A stretch of 64,000 nucleotides of DNA from Ascaphus truei (GCA_036426205.1 CM071570.1:145911339-145975338), one strand, 5' to 3'. Positions 21,884-35,332 are shown, numbered from the stretch's first letter. Numbers and translations are program-made. The notes: generated by a model from the letters alone, not told the origin.

Positions 21884-22935
21884 TGTGACCCTGCACTATA
21901 GGCCGTCCCTATAGCACAGCATCCTTAAGTGGCTTAAGGGTCAATCTCCTAGGGCATTCGGGGTTGCCTATCCTATATAGGTAGGTCTTGTACCCACCCT
22001 ACTCATAATACGGGCCCTGGGCCATGGATCCCCGGACTGGTTACCGCTATGAACCCCCCCAGTTGCCTCGTACTACGCGCAACGCCGCCCTGGGCAATGG
22101 CTCCCCGGATTGGTTACCGCTATGAACCCCCCCAGCGCCTCGCCACTCGCAACACGGACCCTGGGCTATGGCTCCCCGGACTGGTTACCGCTATGAACCC
22201 CCCAGCTGTCTCGTGCCACTCGTTCACCTAAACGCCTGCCGCAACGCTCTGCAGACTAACCTCAGCCCCCTTTATCCCTGGCTATTCCCCAGCTCTGACT
22301 ACCATGAGTGACAGGGTCCCTCTCTGAGACTATCCCTGGCAAAACTCACTAACCTGGGGTAATACAGGGTTAACTAGGGCCTTAGTGCAGGGAGTCTCCG
22401 GCTCCTGCACCCTACCTCCTTCCTTCCTTGGGCTCCTGACTCTGACTGCCGTACTCCAAGCCCGCCAAATGTATCTATATCCCTCCAGGGCAGTCCTACA
22501 GCCTTATTGGCTCCTATCAGGCACCTGGTGCCTGCCTCGCTATGCCCCATGGGAGTTGTAGTCCCATGGAGCCTAACAGCACATAGGGACCGCGTGCGCG
22601 CCTTTCCTATGCCTGCACTAGCTCCTAATGGCCGCCGCAATCTCTCCCTACATCTCGCGCGACTCTCCTGGCTGGCTCCTACACTCGCGCGATCACTGCG
22701 CATGCGCGAGTGGTGGAGTAATGGCGGGACCTTAGAGACGGGACCTTAGAGACGCGATCGCGGCCTTAGCAACGGCCCGATCGCGTCCCCGGCAACCGGC
22801 CGCAGGCAGGAGAAGCAGCGCTGCTCCCTGCTCCAGCCCCCACCCTTGGAAGCAGCCGTCGGGTTTTTCAGTACCCGCGATCGAGCTGCGCCAGGGAAGG
22901 GGGGTCTCCAGGGAGAAAAAGGTGACCTGGCTACA
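21884..22935. mobile_element. Possible solo LTR (about 1.05 kb)
   Basis: GC-rich, promoter-like sequence begins TGTGACCCTGC and ends GGTGACCTGGCTACA, i.e. TG..CA ends, embedded in AT-rich intron. The flanks are both TATATA-like, so a TSD cannot be judged. There is no internal coding region. It contains a three-unit tandem repeat near its left side. Confidence 0.35.
22011..22215. repeat. About 72-bp tandem repeat, three units
   Basis: GGTTACCGCTATGAACCCCC recurs with spacings of 73 and 71 bases. Each unit also has a CCCTGGGC..TGGCTCCCCGG block. Confidence 0.85.
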
Positions 22936-22957
22936 TATATATATATACACACACAAA

Positions 22958-23145
22958 TGTAAATACAACTGTATGCTCATCTGCATGTCTTAGGCAGGTC
23001 TGCAACCCCGCCTTTCACCATTATCACCCAGCACACAGCACTTCCACTGCAGCAAGGGATTCTGGGAAATGACATGCAAATGAGCACACAATGCCACTTT
23101 TTGCTTCAAAAACCATTTTTAACATGGTTCCCTATAGGCTTAAGC
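22958..23145. repeat. Family C fragment
   Basis: The words CATGTCTTAGGCAGGTCTGC, CACTTCCACTGCAGCAAGGG and GACATGCAAATGAGC are shared with the 19.2-19.9 kb copies. Confidence 0.6.
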
Positions 23146-23152
23146 TTGCTGC

Positions 23153-23169
23153 ATGTATATATATATATG

Positions 23170-23202
<33 letters not shown>

Positions 23203-23328
23203 GTATATGTATATATATATATGTATATATATATATGTATATATATATATGTGTGTATGTATGTATGTATGTATGTATGTGTGTGTGTGTGTGTATATAT
23301 ATGTGTGTATATACTGTATACATATACA
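23153..23328. repeat. TATG/TA/GT compound microsatellite
   Basis: Long TA and TATG tracts change into GTAT then GT. Overlapping Tyr/Ile-rich frames on both strands are artefacts. Confidence 0.95.
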
Positions 23329-25094
23329 TACACAATCCCATTAACCAGGAATTGTTTTCATTTTATTTGAACTGGTGCAGTTTTATGTCCCAGAATTAAA
23401 CTAATTGTGCCTTCAAACACTGACCCATGTGTCTTTTAGAAACAGTATAGCATCTTAAACTGTTACCATCAAATATTTGAAAGGAGATTTACCATTTGTA
23501 GTCAACTCTCAGAATCTTGACTTGTACGGTCTTTATGATTCAAATGTTGTGTGCAGTTTGTTGCAGGCCCAGTTTATGGTCAGTTTAACTGCATATCACC
23601 TATGGCCTTGTTTCTGCTTTTTCAATAAAGCACTGGGGTCATGGTGACGTTTTCAGTTTCCCTGCTGTGTGGACTGAGAGTGTTTGAAGCAAAGCCTGGG
23701 GCACATGCTTAGGACTCTCAGATTGTGCGGCTCATTGAAAAAGAAGGTAAGGAAATTGATTACAAACACTATGTCTTGAAAGGCCCAGTTGGTGGTAAAT
23801 AAATTGAACTCAGAGGCTGCTTGTGTTGACTCCTATAACTTGGTCCTTACCGATCTGAGCATAAATCTCAAATGGCAGATAATGTACGTAAACAACCATG
23901 GCTAAGAAAAAGTGCTAGTTATTAATAAATTGTGCAAAGCAAAGTGGTGGAATTTTGAAAACTGGATGACATCATTTATAAAAGCCTGTAATGTTGCCCT
24001 AGTGTGTTTTTTTTTTTGTTGTTGCTACTGTATCTATGCTATTGTATGTGTTGGTGGTAGTCAATCACTATAAAATAAGATGCATATCTGTTTAACATAT
24101 ATGTTATTACTACACAAGTTATGTTGTAGAGATTTTTTGAATCTAGTCAATATTTTCCTCCCAAACTCTCCATGACACTTCAGAAATCAATCTCACGCTT
24201 GAGTCTTCTACTGTACATTCAATACATACTGTAGTGGTAACATGGGACCCTTCTCGTCCCCTTGCTGCTGTTTCTATGCCTTTCCTATCCTGAAGTGGAT
24301 TGGGAAGGGGGATGAAAGGGAAACATGGCATGTCGGGATAGTGAAAGAACTCATGAACGTTGGTTGAGATGGGGAAGGAGTAAACCTGTAAAAGGTAGAG
24401 GAGGCAAGGAGAGAAATGAGGAAAAAATATTTACAGTAGTAGAAGAGGATAATGGAAAGGATGTGTGGTGTGTAAGAGGCTGAGAAAGTGCTCAGAAAGA
24501 TGTAGGGTTGTATAGAAGAGATGAAAGAGAGAGATTCTCTGGTGAGTAAGGGTGATTCTCTAGTCTGTTTACTTTTGATCATTGACAATCGTGTCTCTCT
24601 TAGAGAGGCTCTGATTTCCTCAAACCTGCTATTTTTTTTCCTTCCAGCCACTTATCTGCTCTAGTAAGCACTCGCAGATCTATTATCTGTCAATTGCTCC
24701 CTCCTGAATGAAGCTTGGCATCCCTTAATGCTCCTTGTTTTTCCGTTTTTAAAAGGCAAGGTTGAATCCATTAATCTAGAAATATGGATGGGCAAAATGC
24801 TTTATGCATCTTCTTAGAACTGGCCACTTCTCCTGACATCTTGACAGTTTCCATGTGCATTAGGACAGCAGCAGAGTTACCCTTTCCCCCACAGGTTTTT
24901 CCCTTGCAGTCTAGCCCTGAATCTCTATGTAATATTTCTCTTAAATGTCCTTGCATCTTTGTTAACTCAACAATGTCATATGAGCTCCTTACATCTCTCC
25001 CGGTTGTCAGGTCCCAATACCCTCTCTCCATCACAGTGGGTCACTCAATTTACACACACAGGCTCTGTGGGTCAGTCAATTGTACATCCTATTT
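23329..25094. other. Intronic, no recognised gene
   Basis: An 87-codon frame on the minus strand (24771-25034) reads like natural protein in places but has no known domain and no splice context I can defend. The rest is plain AT-rich sequence. Confidence 0.35.
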
Positions 25095-25270
25095 ATTGTT
25101 GTGTTTTATTTGTATGTTGCCAACATATTCCACAGCGCAGTACAATGTGGGAGGGAGGACAATAACATTACATGACAAAAGAGTACATGCATATTAAGTC
25201 ACACTGAGACAATAGGAAGGGTGTCCCTGCCCTAAGGGTATTACAGTCTAGAAGTGGCGAGGGGAGACAC
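25095..25270. repeat. Common amphibian-type interspersed repeat
   Basis: The sequence GCCAACATATTCCACAGCGC, then GTACAATGTGGGAGGGAGGA, GAGACAATAGGAAG and CCCTGCCCTAAGG, matches a repeat I remember as abundant in frog genomes. Its class is not certain to me. Confidence 0.45.
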
Positions 25271-25768
25271 GAGGAATAATGTATGAGAGTTTCTTAGCAA
25301 GGGTTCACGATCAACATCAGCACTCTGCATACGCAGTTCTAGGATAGGAGCGTTTTGGCGAGTTCTACTTGAAAAAGTGTGTCTTTTATGGAACTTTTAA
25401 ATATATGTATTGTATGTAGAGGCGAGTTTAATTGTTTTCTATAATTGAAACCGTGTTTACATGTCTCTCTTTTTTTTTTTATATATAAATGTTCCAGTCA
25501 CCTAGTTTTAACACAAGGAACCTATCGCTGCCATTAATTCACGTTGATTATTTTTTAAGATTGTGGGCCATATTTACTCAGAGGTGTTATTCCATAAGCC
25601 AACAAGCCACCATTGCTAAGTAAATGGGCAATAAAGGGCAATATTTACATAATGGTGTTACTCCATAAGCCAGACAATATAAGAGAAATGCTGCACACCT
25701 CAAAAAGAAAAATAATGATACAGTTACCGGTGCTCCAGTGTTTGCACGAAAGCCTGCAATCAGTCCTG

Positions 25769-25891
25769 AACAGATGAACAAAGGAACATAGGGCACAACG
25801 GGTTTTAGTCAAATCAAACTCATTTATTGAGCCAATAAATGAGTTTGATTTGCTAAACCCGTTGTGCCCTATGTTCCTTTGTTCATCTGTT
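25769..25891. repeat. 123-bp hairpin (foldback)
   Basis: AACAGATGAACAAAGGAACA at the left pairs with TGTTCCTTTGTTCATCTGTT at the right. The loop lies near 25829-25833 in CATTTATTGAGCCAATAAATG. The flanking word GTTACTCCATAAGC occurs on both sides (25647 and 25890). It probably belongs to a small foldback repeat. Confidence 0.65.
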
Positions 25892-27137
25892 ACTCCATAA
25901 GCACCATCCATGGAGAAGTCCTGTTACACCCATTCCACTTGAATAGGTCGTACAAGGCCATATTTATTAAGCAATGCTGTAAAATATCTTATGAAGTAGC
26001 ACAGCTTAGTAAATGTAGCTCTATATAAAGTACTAATTACAGAATCAATTATATGATGCAGTCAGCAGTAGTTTCAATCATGTTCACCTTTCTGATTTTC
26101 ACTTCTTTGTTTACATGACCTCATTTATGGTTCCCAAGTTTATTTTTTCTTTTGTCCATTAACCTTTGTATACTGTATTTATCGGTCAATATAATACATA
26201 CATCCTTATTCATTATTATTTTTGTTATGCGACTGCTCTCTCCAACCACTGCCTTCTTTAGTAATCAAAACACTTCTGCTTTGCAGATATTGCATTTATG
26301 TCTATATATGGATCAACTAACAAGTCAAACAAACATGTTTGCTTCCTAGAAAGCTTAGCTACAGTGCCTCAGTTCAAAGCACTAATCTTTTCTTGGTTAT
26401 TCAGTGCAGCACATTAGGTTTTGGCTTCATTTTCCAGCGAGTTGATATACTCTAACACAGTCTGGAGGCTTGATGCAGTAGCTTGTATGCGTCTACCAAG
26501 CTATAACTGTCACAATGCATGTATGTATTCGGATACCATAGTGTTTGACATCTTGCACACGTTACTTCTCTCCCTCTTCTCTATTGTTATATATTGCGTT
26601 AGATATACATGTACCACACAAAGACTTGAGGTGGTGTTAACAGGTCTCTTTGTTCAGACACATTACAGTATTTATGTACCCCACATTATCTTCTGTCCTC
26701 TTACATGCTAACACATCCCTTAAATGGTCTGTAACATTTTAGTACCTATGGCTATCAAATGAACCAATGTACAGTAGTAATAAAATGTATTCATTGTTAA
26801 TACACTTGGTAGCGTTACAGAACTGTTCAAAATACTTCAGCTATAACCATTTTATTGTTTCTAATATGTGGAAATGGCTTTAACCCTCTCAAATGAGACT
26901 CTATTCTCCTCCGCACCTACAGTACTATCACTACTCTAATCTCTTCCATTTCTTCTTTGCCTTTTATGCCCTCTTCTGATTGTTGTTTCTACAGCTTTGA
27001 CATACTTAAAACCTTCTTTTTTTGCTTTGCTGCCCAGTTTTTTTTTTTTTTTAAATCAGTCTTTGCCAAGCATCTGTTTCTTTGTCTTGAAACCTAGGTT
27101 GAGAACTTCCTTTTCAAGAAAGCCTTTAAATCATTTG
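25892..27137. other. Intronic, nothing recognised
   Basis: AT-rich sequence. A T-run occurs near 27038-27052. No exon or terminal repeat is seen. Confidence 0.4.
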
Positions 27138-27151
27138 GTTGCTATAGCAAC
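27138..27151. promoter_or_regulatory. RFX X-box-like palindrome
   Basis: GTTGCTATAGCAAC is a perfect palindrome fitting the X-box consensus bound by RFX factors (GTNRCC/T..RGYAAC). No promoter is visible nearby, and similar words occur in dispersed repeats, so function is uncertain. Confidence 0.35.
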
Positions 27152-28107
27152 CAGATAGAAAATCCGATACAATTCCTCTTTTAGGACGGGCTCTCTCACA
27201 CACCTATTTGAACTCTGCCCATTGGCAACAAAGTACCACACACAGATCTGTTGTAGTTTTTCCAGCAAGCAGACGCTATTACCAAGCTAAAAGCTGTAAC
27301 CGTGATGTGTTGCACTTCGTAACATAATGTTACTTTGCAGCTGCAGCATTTCACAGACTGCAGCAGTGAGTCTTTGGGCGGCCATTTCGATAGCCCCCTG
27401 TCCCCCGCCCTCCCCCCTCCTACCCCCCAAAGCAGTATATTGGCAGATGGATCACAGGAGAACGGATCGATCGGTGGCTTAGGTAATTATTTCTTATTAA
27501 AGTTACTCACATGCTGTATATAGCTAAAAAAAAAATGAAGACGGGGTGCAGGCAGGACTGCTGCTTTAAGTAGCAGGTTAAAGAGTAATGAGCACTTCCA
27601 CCGAACACACTTAACGAGCTGTACGCTACAGATACAGCCTATATATTTTGGTTGACGTACCATTTAAATTATCCTCTTTATTCTTGTGCGGGTTTTCCTT
27701 TTTTGTTTTCGTGAAATTCATGGAGGGAGGGAATGGATAAAGAAAAAGGGATTGGGGAGAGAAAGGGTTACACTTAGGAAAGGTACATCAAAAGAACATT
27801 TAGAGATCTGTTACATGGAAATAAAATAATTGTAAGTAGCTAGCGTATCAGAAAATAGGTTTTACAGATGGCAAGAACAGTTATAGGCAAGACTGCAGTG
27901 GATGCCAGACCTCTTTGTGTCTTGTGCAGGTATTAAGGATAATGGCGAGACTCCATAATCATTATGTACTCAACCAATCACTTTATTTTAAGAGTATGGG
28001 GGTCAAGCTGTTTCCAAACCCCTGCAATAGAGCATCCTGTGGCCGTTATGATAAAGAAAAATAATGTCTCCACTTGCTTAGTGAGCAGGTTTTACTTTTA
28101 AGTCTGC

Positions 28108-28140
<33 letters not shown>

Positions 28141-30954
28141 CCCTTCAGTTTAAACCGTTATTATTACCAGGCTTATGCATGTGGAATATTAAAATGGAAT
28201 CTGAAGAGTGACATTAATTTGTTACCTTGATTTTTATTACTGTTTTTTTTCTTCTTATATTCTATTATTTGTATTCATTGTAAAATACCTTGAGACCTTT
28301 TCATGGAAAGTACAATATAAATGTTTTCAATAAATATAATAAGTGTGTTCAGCAGTCAGTGATTTTTGTTTGGAAATTCAATTTACGCATTATTTACATT
28401 CCAAATGTTAAGCTATTCCCTGCAATGAGGAATAATTAAAAAAGGCAATGAAACAGGATTATTTCATCTAAGAAGGATGAACTATTATCGTCACTCATTA
28501 AACATGTCCAAATATGAACATTGTTCGCAAATTATTTTTCTATTTTTCTAGAAGTACACTAAAATAAAACAAAATAGCTAGTTAATAAAATACATGATCC
28601 CCTTGCTTACTATTTAGAATTCTTTGAGAACAATAAAATTCTCCATCAGGGAGCGGTACCTGGGGAATAAAGGGAGATAAATTACCCTAGCATATTCTTT
28701 ATCTCCTCTTTCCAGCCGTCTGTATACTTGAGGTCTATTGCTACAACTCTCTCAGCACAATAACTATTTTTTTTGTCTAGATTGCTGTGGTGTGCTTCTT
28801 CTCTCCAGGTTTTACACTAAATTCTCTTATCAGTGCTATTCATCATGAACTGCAAGCTGTTTATCATATATCACATGCACGCTCTACGCCTTTAATAACC
28901 TAGCTTGACTTTCACATGTCGTCGACTCAGTTGGAAGCTTTTGACTTTTAAATACTATGGCCCGCTAACATTTGACATGATGTGTAGTGTTTTGGTGGTT
29001 ATCTGTGTTCTCTAGGGAGACAACGTTGGTTTTTAGTTTGTAATGGGGATTTTCTATTTCCAGTTTCTATCTACAGTGTTTGTAAGAAAATCCCACGATG
29101 TTACATTGAATAAACGGGGAAGAAAAATGTGAAGAATATTTTTTTTTCACGGTGTCTTTGGTTTTCGAAGTAATGCTCACTCATTCGTAGCATATACATG
29201 CTAGGATTGAGTGCACATCCGTATCCTCATACCCTGCTTTAGGAAATCAGAACGATGGGGTGTATGCATCAACAAAGGGGAAAAAAATGTGTTTTGATGC
29301 CCCTTTCCGTTCTTTTGGAGCAGGGCTGCGTTATATGTTGCTTACATCTGATACAGAATGATAGACTTATGCCACTTTAGATATGGCATTTTTTTGAGGG
29401 ACAAATAACAATAAAAAAGAATGACGCACAGTGCCACAGAACGTGATATATACTGTATCATAATGTGTGCACCATGTGGCTCCTCCCCAACTCCTTCTAC
29501 TGACACTCTCCAAGTTGCAAACTGGGGCATAATTGGCGCAAAGTACTTTGATACATACTGTAGGGTCAGGGTAAAAATTGCCTGGCTTTGCCCCAATATT
29601 GCCCCAATATTGCCTTGATATGAAGACCTTATAATGGTAAAGTGACACATTTTTGGCCAGCTAAATATAATTTCAGATCCCGGTGTACTTGTACTGCAAG
29701 TGTTTCTTCTTTTACTACAGTTTACGTTGTTTGTAAGCATGATGTCCTTTGTACAAGCTCATTTAAATGAGTATATTTCCCCTTGTCCTGGTTATATCAG
29801 TATGTTCTAAAGCAAGGGGTTTACGCTCTCCTCGGCAGGCCCCAGGCGCAACAGATTTTAGGAATTACCAATGAAAGAACACCTAGATTACATACAATTA
29901 CTGTATTGTTTTGTTATGCCCAAAACATGGCTTGGCTGGGGTTCAAATAGGAGAGAGGCCTGGAGTACAAGCACATTTATCTCTGTTCATAATGTTACCT
30001 GATTGAACACACCTTTTCACCAGTAATTGATGACCTGTGCTATTCCTATTAATTATGTATGCACACGAATGCCTTTATTTTCGTGGTAAGGTAATTAAGT
30101 AGGTTGGGAACAACAGCCTCTGCTTCTAATCTCTTTATATAAATTCAATACAACTTAACACTACATACCAGTATCAGGACAAATAAAAGGATCAAATCAG
30201 GATAGAAGACACAGCATTTGAGACCAGGCCACTCCATTTTTAAGTAGTAACTTTTTTTCTCATAATATGTGACATTTACAGCTCATCATCTTTTTCCACA
30301 AGGAAACTTCTTTCATCTTCCTAATTTTCTTTTAAATGTGACCTTGCAAATATTTTTTTTCAGTATAAGAAAAAAAAAATGCCCCCTGTCAAATTTGCCT
30401 TGGGAGGTCCTTGTATTTTATATGTTAATATTTATTCTTAGATGGCTGATAATAATGTCTGGCATGTAAATGAATTAACTGTTATCATGCACATTACTTC
30501 TTTTACATATGTCTTCGATGAACAGCTATTGCCACAGCTCTGACATATTGATGAGCTTTATTCTGTGTTCAAAAAGTTATTACAGTGTTTGAGTGCCTGT
30601 TGCAACCATATCTTTGTGTATTTCTATACACTGTTGGAGCTCAGTATACTCTAGGCATCTGTCTACGTTATGATGAATGAATGAGCAACATTCAAGGCCC
30701 TAGAGATCCTTTTCTGTGTTGTCTAAAAATGAATAGTTGTTCTGTTTTTTATCTGAAGTAGACCTCATTTTTGTGCCGGTTTAAACACCTTCAATGCCAC
30801 TGGGGCCTGAAATGCACTCCGGAAAAAGGGATATATGCAACGTTTGACTAAAGTTTAGTTTGAAAGTTGGAGGGATTGGGAGGGACTGGGAGGGGTGGGG
30901 GGTGGGGTGTGTTGTGTGTGTGGGTGTGTGTGTGGTGTGTGTGTGTGTCTTGTG

Positions 30955-30985
<31 letters not shown>

Positions 30986-31660
30986 CACATTTTGGGGGCA
31001 GTTACTGAATTTTCAGAATTCCTTTAAATAGCTTTTTTTTTTTTTTTCATCCAAGACAATGCAAGTTAACATATTGGATCATTGTTGGAAGTTTTTCTGT
31101 CTACCTTATTCAAAGAGTAACAAAAGTTATAAGGTATAACTGAATATAAAGTTACACAATCCTTATTGCAAAACTAATTTCTTATTTATATGTTAATGTG
31201 CAACTAGTTCAACTCTACCTCCTTAACCACAAAACCAATGTAAGTAAAAACAATTGATATAAAATGCAAAGTGCCAAAATATGAACACTAGTTGTAATTT
31301 TACTACTTAATTTAGCATTGCTTTGGTTGTCATCCTAAAAATGTCTGAAGTTGGGGGTTACTGAAATGTTCCTTTTGGTTGGGCTTCTGTTAGTTTGACT
31401 TCCCCTGACTACCCCGGAATACTCCTACAAATTCCTAAAAATGCAGTGCAATAGGATGGTTGAAAGCAATGAAAAAATATATATTTTTAAGCGGATTAGT
31501 ATGGACTACTAATTTAATAAGAATGATTAAAATATACATAACGAAAGCGAGATAAGGCTATTTGGAGCCTCGTATTGATGATATTAAAGGTTCTTTGTTC
31601 CAGTGTTACCCCATGCGCTCCAGTCTGTCAATAAGAAGTGTTACTAAGTGCACATATTGC
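27152..31660. other. Long intronic stretch with simple repeats
   Basis: Holds a C-rich strip (27398-27432), a CA microsatellite (28110-28137), a G-rich tract running into a TG microsatellite (30870-30982) and short T-runs. No exon, RNA gene or bounded transposon is recognised. Confidence 0.4.
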
Positions 31661-31888
31661 AGCTCAACCCCCTTATAACGCTGTTCTTGGGGTCCAAAGA
31701 ATCACATGGCGTTATAAGCGGACCGCGTTACAAATAATGTACAATTGTATGCATTGTACAATCAAGTATTTATGATACCAATAATCATGTTGTAAAGTAT
31801 TCATAAATATGAAAGTTGGGAGACATGCTTGCATCGTGTTATAAGCGGATTCGCGTTGTAATGGATTGCGTTATAACGGGGTTGAGCT
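31661..31888. mobile_element. MITE family B, short copy
   Basis: The ends AGCTCAACCCCCTTATAACG and CGTTATAACGGGGTTGAGCT are inverted repeats. Inner blocks GGCGTTATAAGCGGACC and TGTTATAAGCGGATTC also pair. The element is about 228 bp, non-coding, and defines the unexpanded form of the element at 3629-5827. Confidence 0.7.
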
Positions 31889-32105
31889 GTATAATGGAAT
31901 GTATCATCCGGGCCTTAGGTTTTATAAACTACTCTGCTGTCCATTCTGCGCCAGATGGAATTTGTAAAAAGCAAAAACTGAAACAATTGCCCCAAAACAC
32001 TTTTGTTAATAAATCCCCCTCCCACTAGTGCTTATGTCGCCTAAAGTTTAATATTTAGCTTACATTTCTAGTAGTCATCTTACTGAGAAACTGTGTGCTC
32101 TAGAC

Positions 32106-32393
32106 CAAGGGAGCGCAAACTTTTCCTGCTGTGCCCCCCTGTCATCCTTGTCCTGCTCTCGCGCCCCCCTAACCTGGTATCCGCGTCAAATGATGACCTG
32201 TTGCGTCATTTGACGTGTTTGACATCACGTCCCATGGCCCGCATCATCATTTGACGCCGGGTTGCCATGGTGACATGTCACAGTTGGCTGAATCCCGGTA
32301 AGTGAAGTGTTGCAGGGGCCTCACGAGATCCCCCGGTATTTCATTTAAATGCCATGGGGAAGAGCGCGGGGGCCCCCAGTTTTCGCACCCCTG
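32106..32393. mobile_element. hAT-like MITE (288 bp)
   Basis: The left end CAAGGGAGCGCAAACTTTT and right end (inverse CAGGGGTGCGAAAACT) fit the hAT terminal consensus. The 8-base flanks CTCTAGAC (32098-32105) and TTCTTGAC (32394-32401) agree at six positions, consistent with an aged 8-bp TSD. The interior is CpG-rich, with no transposase. Confidence 0.65.
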
Positions 32394-32497
32394 TTCTTGA
32401 CTAGAGGGTGTCCATACTTTTCAGCGCACCTCAATGGAAACTGAACAGTGATTTTGCAGGGGATATTGAGAGATGTGAATTAGGAACCTATTTTGTC

Positions 32498-32707
32498 TTA
32501 ACCCTTTGAGTGCTGGGATCTTACAGCCCCTCTGGTACTCGCGATCACGTGAATGCTCCATCGCTAATGATGGAACGGAAGAGGAGTCTTTCCTGTTAGA
32601 TTGCATTCTTGATGTAGTAATTAAGCTACTTCTGTATGTCATGGGGGCCCTGGGGATGCCCGAACCCCATGATATAGTAGCTACGACTCAGGCACCCAAA
32701 GGGTTAA
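32498..32707. mobile_element. piggyBac-like MITE with TTAA ends
   Basis: TTAACCCTTTGAGTGCTGG at the left and GCACCCAAAGGGTTAA at the right are inverted repeats whose outermost bases are TTAA, the piggyBac target. The roughly 210-bp element is non-coding. A diverged sister is at 43226-43402. Confidence 0.65.
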
Positions 32708-35090
32708 ATCTGTGAAATGTTGCCTTTTTAGAACTCTTCATATACGTTTAAAAAAAAAATAATCCAATTAAAGTGAAGAACAAATAAAATGCTGTTTATC
32801 TGCACAATAAAGCCATAGTTTAAAGGAGCAAATGTAATTGTGTAGTTTTATTGGCATTTTTTGTTTCTCCAAGTATCCGCCATAATTTTTATTTATTTTT
32901 ATACTAAACAATCGTCATAATTTTGAGACAATATCAAATAAAGAATGACAGTTTGCAAACCATGAATAAGATGATGCTTGTTTTGATTGGGTCTGCGGTG
33001 ACGATTGTATTTTTTGTGGTACAACTTGAAATTACCAAGACTGCGATTACAAATTGCCCTACCTTGATGGGTTCATCACCTATCTTGGCAGCATAGGGGC
33101 AGATGCCAGGTTTATTAATATTCATGGTATGGTGGAATTCACAAAGTATTGAAAAAATAAAAGGTGAAAGGAAATGTTACATTTCCATTTGGAGGTCTTG
33201 CTTGAAATGTTTTCTCTAACCAAGCTAGATTGTGATTCATTTTGAACAAGTCCAGCTTTCTTTGGTGCAAGCAAGAAAATCCTTTTATCCAAGTGGATTT
33301 GCAGAGTACACAGCAAGAAATCTTTTCTGCTCTAGAGGGTGTGGAGGGGGGAGGTGCGGGTGGGGGAGCAGTGCAGGCCCCAGAGGCGCTTAAGGTGCAC
33401 CACAAATATAAAGCAATCCTTAAATATATCATTACAGTGAACACATTACACGTTAATGACCATTTACTATAGTTAGTGCACGTTGAAAGCTGCCAATGAA
33501 AAATGCTCATCTTCTCCCTTTTGAGCAGAAAATAAAACGGTTGCAACTACAGGCACATACAGTATGTGACTACAAGGACACTTACTAATGCTGCATGTGC
33601 ATTTTGTAACAAACAGAAGTCATTTTTGTTGGAAAAGATCAGCTATGCTTTTGCTTCCACCAATTAATACGTTTGTCTGCATCCCCTGGCACATTCAGTA
33701 TTTGAAATCATTGAAGCCTGGTGGGATTACTTGAAAACTGCAAACTAAAAGGGGCATCAGCTGCTTGGAAAACACCTCCTAAGTAATGATGGGAATAAAT
33801 GCACATGGCTAAAGCTTGAGATGGTCAGTTTATAGTCTGTAGCTGTACTTGGTGTTATTAAATAATTTGCAATGCTTTATAAATCAATAACCTCTTGTGT
33901 AACACTGTATTATATACGCACAAAGGTGTAACTTATCTCTTATGTACGCTTTTGTACTGTATAACAATAAAGTCATCATGTATATTAGAAGCCTCACTCG
34001 TGTCCATTAGATTATTTACGGAGCTTGGGGAATAGATTTGTGACTTTAACCAAAGGTATAGTCTGCATTATTAAAAAAAATTCTGGGGTCAATTGAAAGA
34101 AAATGTAAACTGGGTTGTTATCAGAGTTTGATTATTGCTTGTAATCTTTACCTGTGATTACTTTCCTGAGTCTCAATGTAAGACTCATGAAAAAGAAGCC
34201 ACATATATATTGAGAGCGTCTATAAGACATCAATACATTTGACAAGTAAACAGAGAAAATAAATCCTAATCTTTTCTTCAGCCGTTGTGTTTAGCATGAA
34301 GAAGGACTATTATGGAATTTGACTAACAAAAGACAAAATAAACAGTAGTAAAACACACAAGTTTGATTTCCATCACTTATAGATGTTGTTTGTGCTTAAT
34401 ACTAGTTACGTTACCTTAAGGCTGTTTGAGCTATTTCCAATTAATCTGTGCTGAATTGTGGCATCATTATTAAATTACAGGTGCCATTTCAGTTGTCTGC
34501 TTAAGTTGTTTTTCCTTTTGTGGCATTGTTCGAGATGCAGGGTATTATAGATATTGTAACAAAGTCAGAAATTATGGTTCTGTCACTTTAGAATAAAAGG
34601 ACTTTTAAATTCAGTTCTTTGAAAATCATGCTTATTATGTGTGCTCACAATTCTCTGAAAAGATGGTAATATCAGTGAAAACTTCAGTTTTCATCAAGCA
34701 AAGTTTTAATCTCTGACCATTATGGGTAGAATAAAACCAGAGATTCTCTGCAGCTGCATAACTGTGAGAAAAAAAAGAAAATAATACACTAGCTCAGTCC
34801 AGTATTTAACTGTTAATTAAATACTAAACAACGTATAAGCAAACATTCCAGGATAGTTTAAAAGATGGATTAAATAACTGCTTTTCTGTTTGTATTCTGC
34901 TAATTACTACCTCTACATAGCAGATAAAAGATACAGTCAAGCAGCTGAATCTACATACATGGAAGCGATGGTAAAATGTTAACTGTTGGCCTGGAAACAT
35001 CACTCTTGTTTGTTTCTGCATTTGAGTTATTTGTAATCGTTAAAAATGTTTAGTTAAAAAACTGTATGGTCAAATTGTGCTGTAAATAAA
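32708..35090. other. Intronic, nothing recognised
   Basis: AT-rich with a short purine-rich strip (33337-33371). Open frames near 33 kb have no domain or splice support. Confidence 0.4.
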
Positions 35091-35237
35091 AATAATTATA
35101 TATATAAGATCTTTATATTATCTCTATAGCTATATCTCTACTATATTCTCTCTAATATATATATATCATATGATAGATATATATATGGTGTATATATGAT
35201 ATAATACACACACACACGCACACACACACACACCACA

Positions 35238-35290
<53 letters not shown>

Positions 35291-35332
35291 ACACACCACA
35301 CACACACACACACAACACACCCACACCACACA
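35091..35332. repeat. AT-rich then (CA)n microsatellite
   Basis: TATA/TCTA-rich sequence (35095-35205) runs into about 125 bases of CA repeats. Cys/Val-rich frames on the minus strand are artefacts. Confidence 0.9.

Noticed and set aside
24771..25034. 87-codon minus-strand frame
   Set aside because: Reads fairly naturally but has no recognised domain, splice signals or neighbouring exon; kept only as a remark in the stretch entry.
32934..33125. Minus-strand peptide with KPGICPYAAKIGDEP and plus-strand 44-codon frame with a hydrophobic start
   Set aside because: No acceptor or polypyrimidine tract upstream on the minus strand, and the plus frame stops after 44 codons with no known family. 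Probably chance.
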